DNA of 64,000 nucleotides from Semisulcospira habei (taxonomy: Eukaryota; Mollusca; Gastropoda; Semisulcospiridae), in contig BTPG01000003.1 in the NCBI GenBank assembly GCA_036245525.1, forward strand, positions 215,100,449-215,164,448, in the 5' to 3' direction. Both the position numbers and the translations under genes were made by a program. The notes below the pieces were generated by a model, which was not told the DNA's origin, ran no database searches, and saw nothing but the letters and a program-made list of their open reading frames with translations. Below are positions 11,349-24,589 of this stretch, piece after piece. Within the stretch, counting starts at the first letter, position 1, and each line of letters begins with the position of its first letter.

Positions 11349-13112
11349 GTGCCTGTGACTAACATATCTGCAACAAGCATCGAACCAGCCAACCATGAAG
11401 GCGTCAGCGCCCTGATTTCTCTCCCCTGCCAAGCTAGCGAACTCGCCCAGGGAGTGCCCTCAGCTGAGGTTAACACAGTTGTAGTGGACACACCCAGCAC
11501 ACAGAATACTACTTCACCGTCATCAACCTCACTCGTTCCTGTATCTGACAGCACCGCCATGAGACTGATCATCGCTCTGCAACACCAAATAACTGAGTCT
11601 TCAGCCACCATCACCACTCTCCACTCAGAGCTTCGCCAGTGCCGTGCTGAGCTGCAGGGAGTCAAGAATGAGTTTGCTGACCTCAAACAGGGTTACGATA
11701 CCTTGACCTCACTTGTCCTGGACAGCGAGGTGAAGGCCAAGAATGAGATCAAGAGTGTGGAAACGAGTGTGATGGAAAACATCGATAAAACTGCAGAGGC
11801 GCTGAGAAAGAGTCAAACAACGCTCAGTGAGAAAATCAGCAAGCTTGTTTCCTCTAGAGACTCTCACACTGGGAAATTAAAGTAAATCTGCAAGCGACTA
11901 GATACGTGGACCCCATCACAAAAAAAGAGTGTGGGAGTCAGTACGACAGAACATTCACCCACCAATCTTTCTTCGCAAAAAAAAACCCCTTCTCCGCCAG
12001 CATCCGGTACTACGTCTCAACCACATGGGTTCCACTCTAACAATAGCAGCGTAGGGCCAACTATTCCTGTTACTAACAGGTACCAAGCGTTAAACCCGGA
12101 GCAAGAACTTGACTCTCCTGGTTGTTCACCCACCCCCAAGAACAAGGACGGAAGACCTGCCAGTCGACGCAACAATGAAAACCTGACACCGCTGGAGAGA
12201 CTCCGCGCCATGAAAATTCGCCCTGAGGTCAACACTCTTCTCATCGGGGACTCAGTCACTAAATACATCGATGAAAAGAGAATGTCTACTCATGAGTCAA
12301 TCATGCAAAACTTGTCGGTGTCTGATCTCAGGGTGGATCATCTGACGCAGTGGCTGAACACACAGCCCCACAACCCCAACATCCGTACCGTCACCGTTCA
12401 CATCGGCATCAACAGCTGCTGGCATGGGCCTATTAGCCAGCAGACCTGGCTGAAGCTGTGCCGCATTGTGGTAGTGTGTTTCCCCAAAGCCAGACTGCAG
12501 ATGTCCACCCTCCTCCCAACTCGCGGCCGCTACCACCCTCTCCACAAACCTGCCTACGAGTCAAACAAAGCCCTGCAGGCAGTCTGCAAACAGGAAAAGA
12601 TCACGCTGATCGACCACACGTCATCTTTCCTGTCCACCAGAGGCGCTCCAAAGCAGGCTATGTACTTTGACAAACTGCACCCTAGCGACCATGGCGTGCA
12701 TGCGCTGGAGTGCAATATGAACCGTTTCGTCAGATCGCACTTGTCCTCAGGTGAGGAATCTCAGGATACGAGGCGTTACGATCACCGGGCCGTAAATCGT
12801 CGTCGTCGCTCCGAGTCACCGTCAGCAGGAGGAGGCGAAGAGGATCACCCTCGCCACTCAGCCGCGCGCAATCACGCCATCAGGCCACCACCTAACACCC
12901 GTAACGACTCGCAATTTCCTCCACTGCAGCCGATCAGCTCTCCGACCATGTTGGCACCAAGAAACAGAGGGTGGGAGAAAAGCGGCTTAGCCGCCCCGGC
13001 CTCTCCTTTTGACAACATATGGTTTTGTCGAGCTCACGAAGGAGAAGTAGCCTCCGTCAGCCAGCCTGTTCAGTTAGCAGGAGGGATACATTATCTGAGT
13101 CCCTGCGGATGA
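11349..13112 (+). pseudogene. LINE copy B ORF1: coiled coil plus SGNH esterase, one in-frame stop
   Basis: One frame runs from 11349 to 13112, broken only by TAA at 11883-11885. The first part (about 178 codons) has a Thr/Ser-rich N-terminus, then a heptad-like helix from MRLIIALQHQITESS to about residue 165. After the stop comes a Ser/Pro/Thr linker, then a good SGNH domain: TLLIGDSVTKYI (block I with the catalytic Ser), VTVHIGINSCW (block III), CFPKARLQMSTLLP, and DKLHPSDHG (block V Asp-x-x-His). It ends in a basic Arg-rich tail. Unlike the ORF1 at 326-1375, block I keeps Gly-Asp-Ser. The role is RNA and ribonucleoprotein handling during retrotransposition, by family analogy. Confidence 0.82.
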
Positions 13113-14145
13113 AGGAGCTTGTGACAATGTATGTCTCTTGTTGGAAATGGATTATGGGACATAATTAGTTCGCGGACCGTCTTCAATCATTTCAACTTTT
13201 GTCACCGTCACCCGTCATTATGTGACCCTTTATCGCATTTTCGTCCAGCTTTATTTTACCTATTTTGGACGGACCCATTGTCTCCTGATAGTGCAGGGGC
13301 TGCGCCCAATAGCGTGGTGCCTAAAGTGCCAGGCTATTCTTAAGCTGTCACGGTTTATATGCTTCCTTTAATGTGATATGGTCCGTAGATCATAACTACT
13401 GTTCTTGGATATTTTAGCCTTAGGGCTCAATGAGTCAATCAACGTGGTGAAATACTATTCCTGATTTTGTGGTGAGATAATATTCTTGATGTGGTAGTTG
13501 CTACACATGTAGCCAGTTTAAGCTTGTGCATTACGTTATTTTGTTTGCAGACAACGGACTGTACTCTTCCTTATTATGAAGTTTGTGTCTTATTATTATA
13601 GTTTTGTGGATTTCTGCATCATCTCAGTGACAATCCAACGCCGGATAACTGTGCCTGAGTGTGTTGCGCGATGTTTTCTCTGACCAGCACTTTAGTGAAA
13701 CCTGGACAGTTGTACTTTCACATTGATGCTTCATAATTAGCCGCACGCTGTGTGCACCGCGATCGTGTGGACTGTGGGAGGTACTTGTACTAAGCTATAA
13801 AAGTACTATATATGCCTCAGCAACCTCACGCAATATTCTCTTTCTGCTCATAAAAGGTGTTTACTCTCATTTTGCAAACGTTTTCGCCGACTGAATACTG
13901 GTTCTACTTCTTCTGTTACTGCAACATCATAATTTTTGTTCTTCTTAAAATTATAGTTCTTCTTCAGTACTTCTAAGCCTAATCTTTGTTTGCTTTGATT
14001 CAATATTATTGTCGCTTTCATTGTTTGGTTTTATTATTATTTGTGTTTGTGTACTGATTACTATATTATCAATAGCTGTATTACGTTAAGTGTACTTATT
14101 GTTACTCTCATTTTCGCCACCTTCGTTTCTTTCTCATCTGTCACG
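13113..14145 (+). other. LINE copy B inter-ORF spacer
   Basis: No gene is seen. This T-rich stretch separates ORF1 from ORF2. The leader of copy A (7148-7790) occupies the equivalent place before its endonuclease. Confidence 0.6.
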
Positions 14146-15300
14146 ATGAATCAAGCAGACGTGAAAGTAAAAGATATCCGCATTGGGCATTTAAATGTAT
14201 ACCATCTATATGCCAAACTTGCTGATATTTCCGTTTACCTGAATGACTCAAACCCATTTCATATTTTTGGATTTTCTGAGACACGTCTTGGTTTTAATGT
14301 ATCTGATTAATCAATTCAGGTTCCTGGCATTTCTGTCATAAGACGGCCCATGGACAATTTTTTATTCATTTTAATGTCCCTCTGGCACTAAAAGTGATCG
14401 GGGAGCAATGGACAAACAGGATTAGCTGCTTATATTCACACGTCTGTTCAAGCTCTTACACATAGACGACATGACTTAGAAACTGAGCAAGTTGAGCGTA
14501 TGTGGCTTGAGCTGAAAGCCCCCCAATCACCATCATTTCTTATCGGTTTTCTGTACCGCAACCCTGCTGCAAACTTTGAGTGGTACGATAATTTTCTTAG
14601 TATGTTTGATAAAGCCTGTAAACCTAATTCTAATGTCATACTTATGGGAGATTTTAACATAGACATGTTAAAGTCTCATCATGCATGGGACTCTACGATG
14701 ACGTTGCTGGGTCTTAAACAGTTAGTCACTTCGCCGACACGAATAACACCAACAACATCTGCACTCATAGACCACATCTATGCCACAAAGCCGGAGTCTG
14801 TTCATAATGTGTCTGTCGGTAACCTTGGCATCAGTGATCACTTTCCCATCAGCTGTACGTGGTCCACTAAGTTCCCAAAAGCAAAGAAAGGATGTCATAC
14901 GTATATCACCTATCGTTCTTTTAAAAAATTTAGCGAGAGCGACTTTTTATCTGACCTTAATAACGCACCTTTTGAGGACGTGCTTAGTGAAACTGACCCT
15001 GACAGCGCTCTGTCTGTCTGGTATAGCATCTTTCTTACTATTTTAAATAAACACGCGCCTTTGCGGCGGAGGCGAGTCAAACACGCTTCACTCCCGCCGT
15101 GGCTGACTCAAGACATCATTCAGGCCATGAGGGTGAGAGATGATCTGAGAAAACAGAAGTGTTTTGCTGAATTTAAACGTGAGCGCAATCGTGTCAAATG
15201 TTTAGTGCGGCAGGCTAAAAAATCTGTTATTGATCGTTTGATTAAACAAGACAAAGATATGTCCATGCTCTGGCGCGCTATGGCCGTAGTGACTGGATGC
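14146..15300 (+). pseudogene. LINE copy B ORF2: endonuclease domain
   Basis: It starts at ATG 14146 and has IRIGHLNVYHLYAKLADIS, then HIFGFSETRL and a stop at 14308. From 14500 it is open for over 340 codons: GFLYRNPAANFEWYD, VILMGDFNIDML, ALIDHIYATKP and ISDHFPISCTW. All the usual endonuclease active-site blocks from GDFN onward are present, including the catalytic His lost in copy A. Confidence 0.85.
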
Positions 15301-17087
15301 AAGAGTAGGAAATCCCCTGTAATCCCGACTACCCTGACTGCCGATAATTTTATCGATCATTTCCTTTCAATTGCCGAGACCCTGGTCCCCTCTAAAACAA
15401 ATTCTCGGCCTTATACCTGTCCTGACACCCTGATTGATTTCTGTAGAACGCGAACTGCGAGATTTCATCCTTTTGCTATTCCACCTCTGGCAGTTCACGA
15501 GGTTAGTAAGACAATAAGTTCATGAAGAATAAAAAAAAATCTTCCGTACCAGATGAAATAAGCCCCAAAATACTGAAACTATCACTTCCCTATGTTGTAG
15601 AAACAATAACTTATGTCTACAATTTATGCATACAGAAAAATGTTTTCCCAAAAGAACTAAAAAAGGCTAAAGTTATTCCCCTACCTAAAACAAAAGATCT
15701 GTCCGACGTTAACAATTATCGCCCCATTTCACTTTTGTCTGTCTTAAGTAAACCCCTTGAACGACACATTCATAAGCATCTGTTAGAATACCTGGGAAAA
15801 CGCAAATTAATCCACCCCCTACAGTCAGGTTTTCGCCCGAAGCATAGTTGACATACAGCCTTATCGTGACTTACTGACACGTGGCTAAGTTCAATGAACA
15901 AAGGCGAATTTACAGGTGCTGTTTTCATAGACCTTCGGAAAGCTTTCGACATGGTAGATCATGAAATTCTCCTTTCCAAGCTCAGTATATATCTGGATGG
16001 TTCATTTTCAAGTAACTGTTTTCATACATCAGACGGCAGTTCTCAGGCATCTATTCATTCCTTTAAAACAACCTCGTTTTTCGCTTCCTATCTTACAGAC
16101 AGCAGCGCGTGATAGCCAATGGATCTTACTCTTCAAGTGGTTTAGTAACAAGAGGAGTGCCCCAGGGCTCTGTCCTGGGACCTCTTCTCTTTTGCATATT
16201 TATCAATGACCTGCCACTACATTTCACGAATGACAGAATTGAATGTGACTTGTTTGCCGATGACGCAACAATCCACACCCCCGATAAGTGTCTCGAGTCT
16301 TTAAATGATCGTTTGCAACAGGGACTGAGTGAAATTTCCAAAGGGTGTGAAAATAATGCAATGATCCTTAATCCCACCAAAACCGAATGTATGACGATAG
16401 CAACCCGTCAGAAGCATCAGCTCAAGCCACTTTCGCTTAGCCTGGAAATCCAAGACCACACCATTACACAAGTAACTGAACATCGCCTACTTGGAGTTAT
16501 TGTTGATAACCAGATGAAATGGCAATCTCACATCAATGTTGTCTGTAAAACTGTGTCCATAAATGTGTTTATGCTGTCTAAGCTAAAATATCTTATTGAC
16601 GTCGACACTCGCAAACTATTATTTTTACAATGCCCATGTCAAATCCCACATCGATTACGCCTGCACGACATGGGACGGCAGTGGTGACATACACATGAAG
16701 AGGCTTAACTCCTTGCATCGCAGGGCAGTGAAGCAGATCCTGCCTGATCCAGCTCTTTCTACTGACCAAAAATTTGAAAAACTAAAAATGCTTCCTCTTG
16801 ACGAGCACCATCTCTTTAACAAAGGGGTAGTCATGTATAAAATCTGGAATGAAATCCACCCAGAATACTTGTGTAATCTCTTCACCAAGGTAGCTTCAGG
16901 CTATTCAACATCAAGGCGAAACTTCATCACACCACGGCCGAGGATAAATTTATTTAAAACCACCCTTGCTTTCTCAGGCGCCTCGTTTTGGAATAAACGG
17001 CCAGCGTACCCCTCTTTCAAGGAAAGCCTCTTCAAGTACCTGCTATCTAACAGCTCATTCACTGGTTCGGGTATCTCCATCGCCTAA
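15301..17087 (+). pseudogene. LINE copy B ORF2: reverse transcriptase, frameshifted
   Basis: RT blocks in order are SSVPDEISPKILKLS, NNYRPISLLSVLSKPLERH, SGFRPKHS (stop at 15849), GAVFIDLRKAFDMVDHEI, GVPQGSVLGPLLFCIFIND and the catalytic LFADDATIH. The thumb and C-terminal region then ends RPRINLFKTTLAFSGASFWN. Frame changes occur near 15.52, 15.85, 16.0, 16.11 and 16.6 kb. The catalytic FADD is intact, but the ORF is dead. Confidence 0.85.

Positions 17088-18070
<983 letters not shown>

Positions 18071-18121
<51 letters not shown>
18071..18121 (+). repeat. (TC)n microsatellite between LINE copies D and E
   Basis: Pure TC tract of about 50 bp. Confidence 0.97.
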
Positions 18122-18123
<2 letters not shown>

Positions 18124-18960
18124 ATAAAAAAAAAAAAAACACAGCTGACATTAACATTAGCTTACAAAGTAGTCTCAGCGAGGTTTCCGACTGGTGTAGA
18201 GAGAATAATATGGTTCTTCATCCAGGAAAAACAAAGAGTATTTTAATCACTACACGACAAAAACACCAACGCCGACCACAACCGTTACATTTACAACTGA
18301 ACGCTAAACCGATAGAACAAGTCACAGAGCGTAAATTCTTGAGAATACACGTTGACGAACAATTATGTTGGGAGACGCATATAAATACAGTCTGTAAAAC
18401 CATTGCTAAAAACACTTTCCTGTTGTCCCAGCTTAGACAAGTAACGGATACACATACTCGTAAACTGTTTTTTCATGCCCATATCAAGTCTCACGTTGAT
18501 TATGTCTCCACAGTGTGGGACGGTTGTAGTGATGTTCACATGAACAGGCTCTATATATAAAAGAGCTGTCAAAATGATAGATACGCGGCCCATTCCTACC
18601 ATAGACAAATTTAGACATCTAAACATTCTCGGCCTGCGTCAACAACTTAATTTCAACAAATGCATCCTCATGCACAAGACATGACACCGCAGTATCTAAC
18701 CACCATATTTGTGCCGCAGCAAGAACGCGAACGGTTCTCAAGGAGCAATACTTTACCCCTACTTCTGCCTAGAATTGACCTCTTTAAAACTAGTTTATCC
18801 TTTTCTGGACCGTTTGTATGGAACACTATTCCTGCACATTTGAAGACTATAGCCTCACTTGGAATCTCTAAAACGAAACTTTTCGATTACCTGATGAGCC
18901 AAACATAACAACACTGGGCATTTAAACAAACCCTGATGGTTAATGCTTTCATGTAATATA
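18122..18960 (+). pseudogene. LINE copy E: RT thumb and C-terminal fragment
   Basis: The fragment starts at the end of the (TC)n with an A-rich stretch, then reads SLSEVSDWCRENNMVLHPGKT, RKFLRIHVDEQLCWETHIN and HIKSHVDYVSTVWDG. After a frame change it reads PRIDLFKTSLSFSGPFVWN, ending at 18907. These blocks align with the C-terminal half of copies A and B. No AATAAA plus tail is seen before the (TA)n at 18983, so the 3' end was lost or overwritten. Confidence 0.8.
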
Positions 18961-18970
18961 ATTATGCATT

Positions 18971-19140
<170 letters not shown>

Positions 19141-19446
19141 CATCGGACCCCAAAGCGCCACGGGTGGAAGGTGAAAGGGCCGCTAGGTCATGGTCAGAAG
19201 CGGAAGAGTGATCGTCAAGAGACCACACGGCCGAAGCGGAGTCTTCTGGGTGTAAGCTAAGAACGTCCTCAGGGGAGGGCACATTGGGATGAACGCTTGA
19301 GTGTGGGGAAGGAGAGCGGTAGGCAAGCAAAGAGGAGGGACGGGAAGGAGAAAAATCCGACGGAAGTCGGGCGACGGTGAGAGGGATCGGGTCTGGAAGG
19401 ACGCGAGGTCCCTCTAGGCAAATGAACAATAGGAGATAGTCAGTGT
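19141..19446 (-). other. unidentified Ser/Pro/Asp-rich reading frame
   Basis: On the minus strand about 90 codons are open, with [18 protein letters not shown] and [19 protein letters not shown]. The Ser/Pro/Asp-rich composition resembles disordered gag-type regions of retroelements, but no diagnostic motif is seen. Function unknown. Confidence 0.3.
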
Positions 19447-19559
19447 CATGGCATTAGCACAGCATTCTCAGAATTTATTGAAAAATTATGTCCCTTGGAG
19501 CTACTCTGATTGAGTGCATTTTTTGGCTTGGGCGACGCCTTTGTTATAAGTAATGAATA
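19447..19559 (+). repeat. perfect 113-bp direct repeat, copy 1
   Basis: Identical, as far as I can read, to 20041-20153; starts catggcattagcacagcatt and ends taagtaatgaata. Copy 1 continues into unique sequence; copy 2 continues into (TA)n. Confidence 0.9.
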
Positions 19560-20040
19560 ATTGTACCACAAAATTGCCTAGGTGTTGCCTTTTCAAAATT
19601 AGTCAGTCTTCTTCCACTGCAACACACCATAAAGCTTTAGGGATGCAATCCACGCTGGCCTAGTGGTTGCTACCAGTCAAATTCTGGAGGCGGCTTCTAG
19701 TATATGCGTTGTGTTTGCAATTTCAGGTTACGCCGTATGCCTACCTGATGAGACCCACCTTGGGTCGAAACCGGTCGTAGGCGGCAAAATCTTAAATCTA
19801 TCCAGCAGGTCCAAGATCTGTTTGGGAATATTCATGCACTAGCCTCCCCTCTCGGGGGGGGGGGGGGGGGGGGGGGAGGATGGATATTCTCCAGCGGGTT
19901 GCGGGGCGCCTGGGGGTAGTCCCTATTACCTTATGTAGTAGGTGTTCAGTGGAAGGCTCAAAAGATCTAATAAGCGATGCAGTCACAAAAGGACAGCTGA
20001 TGTCCTGATGACACAATGCAAGCTTACCAGCCTGGATTTC
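19560..20040. other. non-coding between the 113-bp repeats; tRNA-like A-box; G-run
   Basis: No gene. At 19655-19680 TGGCCTAGTGGTTG resembles a Pol III A-box without a clear B-box. At 19855-19878 there is a run of G. Confidence 0.4.
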
Positions 20041-20298
<258 letters not shown>

Positions 20299-20329
20299 AA
20301 GATGAATGTAAAGTGTTATTATTATTTTG

Positions 20330-20521
20330 TGTAATTTTTTTTTTAATTTTATTGTTGTATGAAATAATATGTGTAAATATAATTCTTATTATTATTATTA
20401 TATTTTAATCTATTTTATGTTGTAGATGTTAGCAACGGCAAGTTTGTAAAATGACGATTTGTTTCTGTCAAAGCTTTTTACCATTGATAAATAAAGTTTC
20501 AACATCATCATCATCATCATC

Positions 20522-20526
<5 letters not shown>
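20330..20526 (+). mobile_element. LINE copy F, 3' end only, (ATC)n tail
   Basis: A 3'-terminal LINE fragment (gtagatgttagcaacggcaa, then ccattgataaataaagtttc) that resembles the end of copy B. It is followed by ATC units and then (TC)n at 20527. The 5' edge is uncertain in AT-rich sequence. Confidence 0.75.
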
Positions 20527-20580
<54 letters not shown>

Positions 20581-20868
20581 CATCCATCCATCCATCCATC
20601 CATCCATCCATCCATCCATCCATCCATCCATCCTTCCAGCTAAGGGGGTTAATGTAATATCCATCCATCCATCCATCCATCCATCCATCCCATCCCATCC
20701 CATCCCATCCCATCCCATCCCATCCCATCCCATACTATCCCATACTATCCCATCCATCCCATCCCATCCCATCCCATCCCATCCCATCCCATCCCATCCA
20801 TCCATCCATCCATCCATCCATCCATCCATCCATCCATCCATCCATCCATCCATCCATCCATCCATCTA
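20527..20868. repeat. (TC)n joined to (CATC)n/(CATCC)n blocks
   Basis: The order is (TC)n 20527-20577, (CATC)n to 20634, a 25-bp unique spacer, (CATC)n, (CATCC)n 20687-20796 with two tactat interruptions, and (CATC)n to 20866. The (CATC)n reads as (GATG)n on the minus strand and fits the 3' tail of the minus-strand LINE that ends here. Confidence 0.9.
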
Positions 20869-21480
20869 TATCCCGTAGTCTTGCCGACCGTTGGGGCACC
20901 ACTGATGACTTGGCAACCAGCTCGCTCCATTCCTCTCTGTTCTCTGCCATTCTTTACGTATCGCCCAGCTTCAGTCCTGTCCACTCTGAGATATTGTCCT
21001 CCCATCTTTTCCTCCGTCTTCCTCTCCTTCGTCCTCCTTGCACAGTGCCTTGCAGGCTTGTTTTGGCAAGCCCTGCTGAACGCGTGACATGCCCATACCA
21101 CATCAGTTTGCATTTTTTCACAGTGGCTTATAAGTCTTCATAGGGCCCGGTGGCTTGCCTGAGTCTGCTTCCCACTTCCTCGTTTGTGATGTGATCCCTG
21201 TATGAAATGCTAAGCAGCCTTCGAAAACATCTCACTTCAGTGGCTTTTATCCTCCTTTCAAGGTCTGCTGTGAGGGTCCATGACTCGCAGGCATACAAGA
21301 ACACTGAGATGAAAAAGGAGCGCATCAGTCTGATCTTGGAGCAGAGTGTGATGTTTCTGTCCTTCCTTATGGTCTTTAATCTTGTCAGTGCTGTTGTTGT
21401 CTGCGCAATCCTGGACAGTATTTCTGGTTTTGATCCCTCAATGGCTCCTAAGTATTCGAATTTCTTAACTGACATATGCA
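20869..21480 (-). pseudogene. RTE-like LINE, 3' fragment with (GATG)n tail
   Basis: The minus strand reads SVKKFEYLGA, then ALTRLKTIRKDRNITLCSKI, FLYACESWTLTADLERRI and RRLLSISYRDHITNEEV. In shifted frames it continues to a Gly/Arg/Lys-rich end. These are the conserved post-RT blocks of RTE-like LINEs. Several frameshifts are present and the 5' end is truncated near 21480. Confidence 0.8.
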
Positions 21481-21703
21481 TGTAATATGCCCAGAAGCAA
21501 ATATAATGCGACAATTTTGGTTTCATCGGAAACACAGTGTCTCCGATGATTAAAAAAAAAATGTCGCATTGTTTTGCTGGTGAGTATTCGCGGGGGCTCT
21601 TGGCGATCAGTGCCTTTCTGGGGCTCATAATGATGTATGCCTGTTGCTGAGACAAATTTGTATCCATGTCTGTTGGACGCGTGTGGCGTGTAGTCGTTGA
21701 ATG

Positions 21704-21736
<33 letters not shown>

Positions 21737-21850
21737 CGAAGCACACGTCTATTGGCACGTATTTTGTCTCCGAGTCAGTGCAGTTGCCGACCTTTCTGGC
21801 TCAGTCAGCAAAACGCAGCTCCACCAAACCTGCTGTTAAACCTAGGCTGC
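21481..21850. other. non-coding, with a poly(A) run at 21702-21734
   Basis: No gene. The segment at 21590-21670 is related (reverse orientation) to 6199-6250. The 33-base A-run could be the tail of a retrotransposed + strand sequence, but I cannot define that sequence. Confidence 0.4.
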
Positions 21851-22031
21851 TGTTACATTTGTGGTTGTGTTATTGTCTTTAGGGCAAGTGTGTGTTGATC
21901 ATAGGAAAGATCCGATGTTCAGAATCGCGAACCATTTTAGTATGATTCGTTTTCTTTTGCATGGAGAATTGCCATCGATTTTTTTGGGTGTGATTACAAT
22001 ATTATACAATATGCAAAATTGTTGCAAAGTA

Positions 22032-23630
22032 CTAATGGTCAAAATTTAAGGGCCACTTTTTATCGCAGACGCACAAAAAACGCCACACAAACAATGTAAC
22101 AATACTTGGAGTCGTTACTTTGCTAAGTTATTCAGTGACAATTTCATTTACGTTTTGAGTAAATCAAACAAATGTAACAAAAGCAGTACGTTAGAATGTT
22201 CACCCAGTCCTTATTTGAAAAGTCACACAAGACTGGTCCAGTCAGTAGCAAGTGTACCCACCGCTTGCAACAAAGCATTAAATGCAGCCTTGACGCATGG
22301 AGTTCACCAGGGTTTGGAAAACATGTTATGGGATCGCTTCCCACTCTTGATGCATAAACTGAGTCAGCTGGGGGACGCCTTGAGGTAGGGGGTGGTTGCT
22401 GACTACACGTTGCCCCAGCACGTCCCAGAGGTGCTCGATGGGAGCCAGGTCAGGTGAACGAGCTGGCCACTCCATCCTCATGATGCCCCGTTGCTCAAGG
22501 TACTCATCCACCACACGGGCGCGATGAGGTCTAGCGTTGTCGTCCTGTAGAACATCATTGGCGCCTATGGCTTGGAGAGCTGGCTGGATGAGGGGCTGCA
22601 CAATCTTGTCCCGATAGCGCAGTCCAGTCAGGGTGCCTCAGATGACGTGGAGGGGGGTCCTGCCTTCCCTGCTGAAGCGTGCCCAGACCATGATTGAGCC
22701 TCCATCGTAGCGATCCACCTCTTGGACGCATCCATCCGTGAATCGCTCCCTGTGGCGTCTCCAGTCCCTCACCCTGCCGTTGTTGAAGGACACCCTGAAT
22801 CGTGACTCATCAGTAAACAGAACCTGAGTCCACTGGAATCTGTTCCACCTCACATGCTGACGACACCAGGCACCCCGGGCTCTGCGATTAGCAGGAGTGA
22901 GGGGTATTCTCACTGCTCTGCATGAAGCCAGGCCAATTGCACGCAGACGTCGACACACTGTGCTTCTGCTGACGTTAACGTTTGCAGCTTGCATCAGTTG
23001 ACGTCGCAGAGTGGTTGACGTGACAGTTCGGTCGCGCAGAGCCGCCACACAGAGGTATCTGTCCTCCCTTCTGCTGGTGCAGCGCGGGCGTCCTGAGCAG
23101 GGTCGTCGTTCTGCCCTTCCAGTTTCTTGGAATCGTACCAGTAGCCACTGGATCACTAAATGGGACACACCAAGACGTCTCCCAACTTCTCGGCCGGAAA
23201 TTCCATCCTGCAGCCATGCTGGCGCCCGGCCGTGGTCTACTGGAGTTAATCTTCGTCGTGGTGGCATGTTTAGAAAAGTGACAATTATGCCACTACTGTA
23301 CCGGCATTTGTAGCGTAACAGAAGTGTTGAGTGTTCACGACTGAGCCCTTTAGCACGTGCATCACGACTTTACCGAGATTATCCACCTGCCCGTCTTTGG
23401 TATGCTTGCCAATATCGTACAGCTTTTCACAAAAACTGACGATGTTTCAAGTGCATGCGACACGTTCGTGGAAATTGATAAATTGTTGTCTATTGTTCCC
23501 TGTAAAGTGGACCATCTAAGATAAACTTTTAACCCATTTGGATCGAAAGAACATTGTATTTGATTAGCGTACTTGCGACGATAAACAATGACACAAAAAT
23601 ATGGGGTGACCCTTAAGTTTTGACCATTAG
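22032..23630 (-). mobile_element. Tc1/mariner DNA transposon with readable TIRs
   Basis: The left terminus at 22032 (ctaatggtcaaaatttaagg) is matched, inverted, at 23630 with two mismatches over 25 bp. Both ends are bounded by TA (22030-22031 and 23631-23632), the expected target duplication. The 1599-bp length is typical. The transposase is on the minus strand. It lies inside the solo LTR, so it inserted later. Confidence 0.93.
22278..23267 (-). pseudogene. Tc1/mariner transposase with two nonsense codons
   Basis: It would cut and paste the element at TA sites. It starts at ATG 23267 and is a single frame throughout. The N-terminal helix-turn-helix region includes ISGREVGRRLGVSHLVIQWL, then GRPRCTSRREDRYL. 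The DDE catalytic residues are Asp in LFTDESRF, Asp in LQDDNARPHRA and Glu in SPDLAPIEHLWD, all present. Nonsense codons are TGA near 22636, between HVI and GTLTG, and TAA at 22328-22326, where the family has a Gln. The tail continues HVFQTLVNSMRQGCI to the natural stop. With only two lesions this is a fairly young copy. Confidence 0.92.
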
Positions 23631-24146
23631 TATAGATTAAGCTGGCAGGTTCTGGAAACCGCGCGATTGTTCTAGTGACCTCAAACATGACGTCGAAGTT
23701 TCGTAGTACACATGTTGGATACATTTTATAACATTTACGTAATGCACCTAGAGTTTAGTGGAAGATTGTAGATAGATCTAGAGTGTTCTTTTCAATGAAT
23801 ATTAATGATTTTGGTTACGGTTTTTTTTCTTTCTGATTGGTTGAGTTGTGTAATTTGCGGGAAATCTGTAATGGTATAAAAGAAGGTATTAGGAAATATG
23901 TAGGTGCATAGTGTGAAAGACACAGTGTATCAAAGCGTTGATGCATTTGTGAGAGATAGTGGATCGAAGTGTGGATGCATTGTACTGAAACTGCATCGTG
24001 AGTATAAAGTACTGTTCGAACTGTTACTCCAGTGTGGCCTTGTACCACGTATGAGGAGTTGCAACTTAGGAGGTTTTTCTGCAATAATTTTACGTGAGTG
24101 TGTCGGGTTTGTTGCATCATACTACGACTACAACTACCACGTAACA

Positions 24147-24589
24147 GCTACCACCGTCGCGGGGTGGTCGTAACGTCATCGTTCTTAGCACCACAGGTAC
24201 AGTAAATAGTACCAGTAGTACCACTAGTACTCCTATAAAATCTTCGTTTGCGAAGTCACGCCAAGCCAACCACTAGTACCAATAGTAATAGTTACTCTAC
24301 CCGTGGTATCAGCAGCGATGACGCAACGACCACCTCGCGCCTGTGTACGTTACAAGCAGAAAGCTTGTCAACATGGAGCAGGTTTGTTCAGTCGGTAAGT
24401 GTTTACTGGTTCTTCACTTACACTGACGGAACTGACCTTGAAAATTGTTTATTCAAAAAGGGGGGGTGGGGGGTGTGGGGGGGGGGGGGTAACACAAAAT
24501 GTTGCAAAATGTTTTAGTGCCCCTCTGTGATAACGAGTAAATCTTTGGGATCTGATGATTTCAATCGATATCAGAGAGTCTGACTACAG
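24147..24589 (+). other. intronic; LINE 3'-end relic at 24235-24275; G-run
   Basis: It contains a short piece tataaaatcttcgtttgcga that matches the hairpin-bearing 3' end of the RTE-like LINEs at 36.9, 50.0 and 63.5 kb. It also has AGTACCA-like short repeats and a G-rich run (24460-24490) able to form a quadruplex. It ends at the acceptor tctgactacag. Confidence 0.6.

Larger units (their letters stand above)
21851..24146 (+). mobile_element. solo LTR (gypsy family), interrupted by a Tc1 element
   Basis: It begins TGTTAC and ends GTAACA, a perfect terminal inverted hexamer. It is flanked by gctgc and gctac, a 5-bp target-site duplication with one mismatch. Without the Tc1 insertion the LTR is about 695 bp. 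It is homologous in reverse orientation to 46937-47726 (shared tgtagatagatctagagtgt and ttttggttacg), which sits at the 3' end of the minus-strand gypsy element. No internal retroviral-type genes lie beside it, so it is a recombined solo LTR. Confidence 0.75.

Noticed and set aside
11349..13112. SGNH ORF as a host esterase gene
   Set aside because: It lies between a coiled coil and a LINE ORF2 in the same orientation, within one element bounded by (TC)n, so it is LINE ORF1.
19141..19446. Ser/Pro/Asp-rich minus-strand frame as a gag protein
   Set aside because: Composition alone is suggestive; there is no zinc knuckle, protease or neighbouring pol. Kept only as unidentified.
20410..20865. WMDG-repeat protein on the minus strand
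   Set aside because: It is the translation of (GATG)n simple repeat and the adjoining (TC)n.
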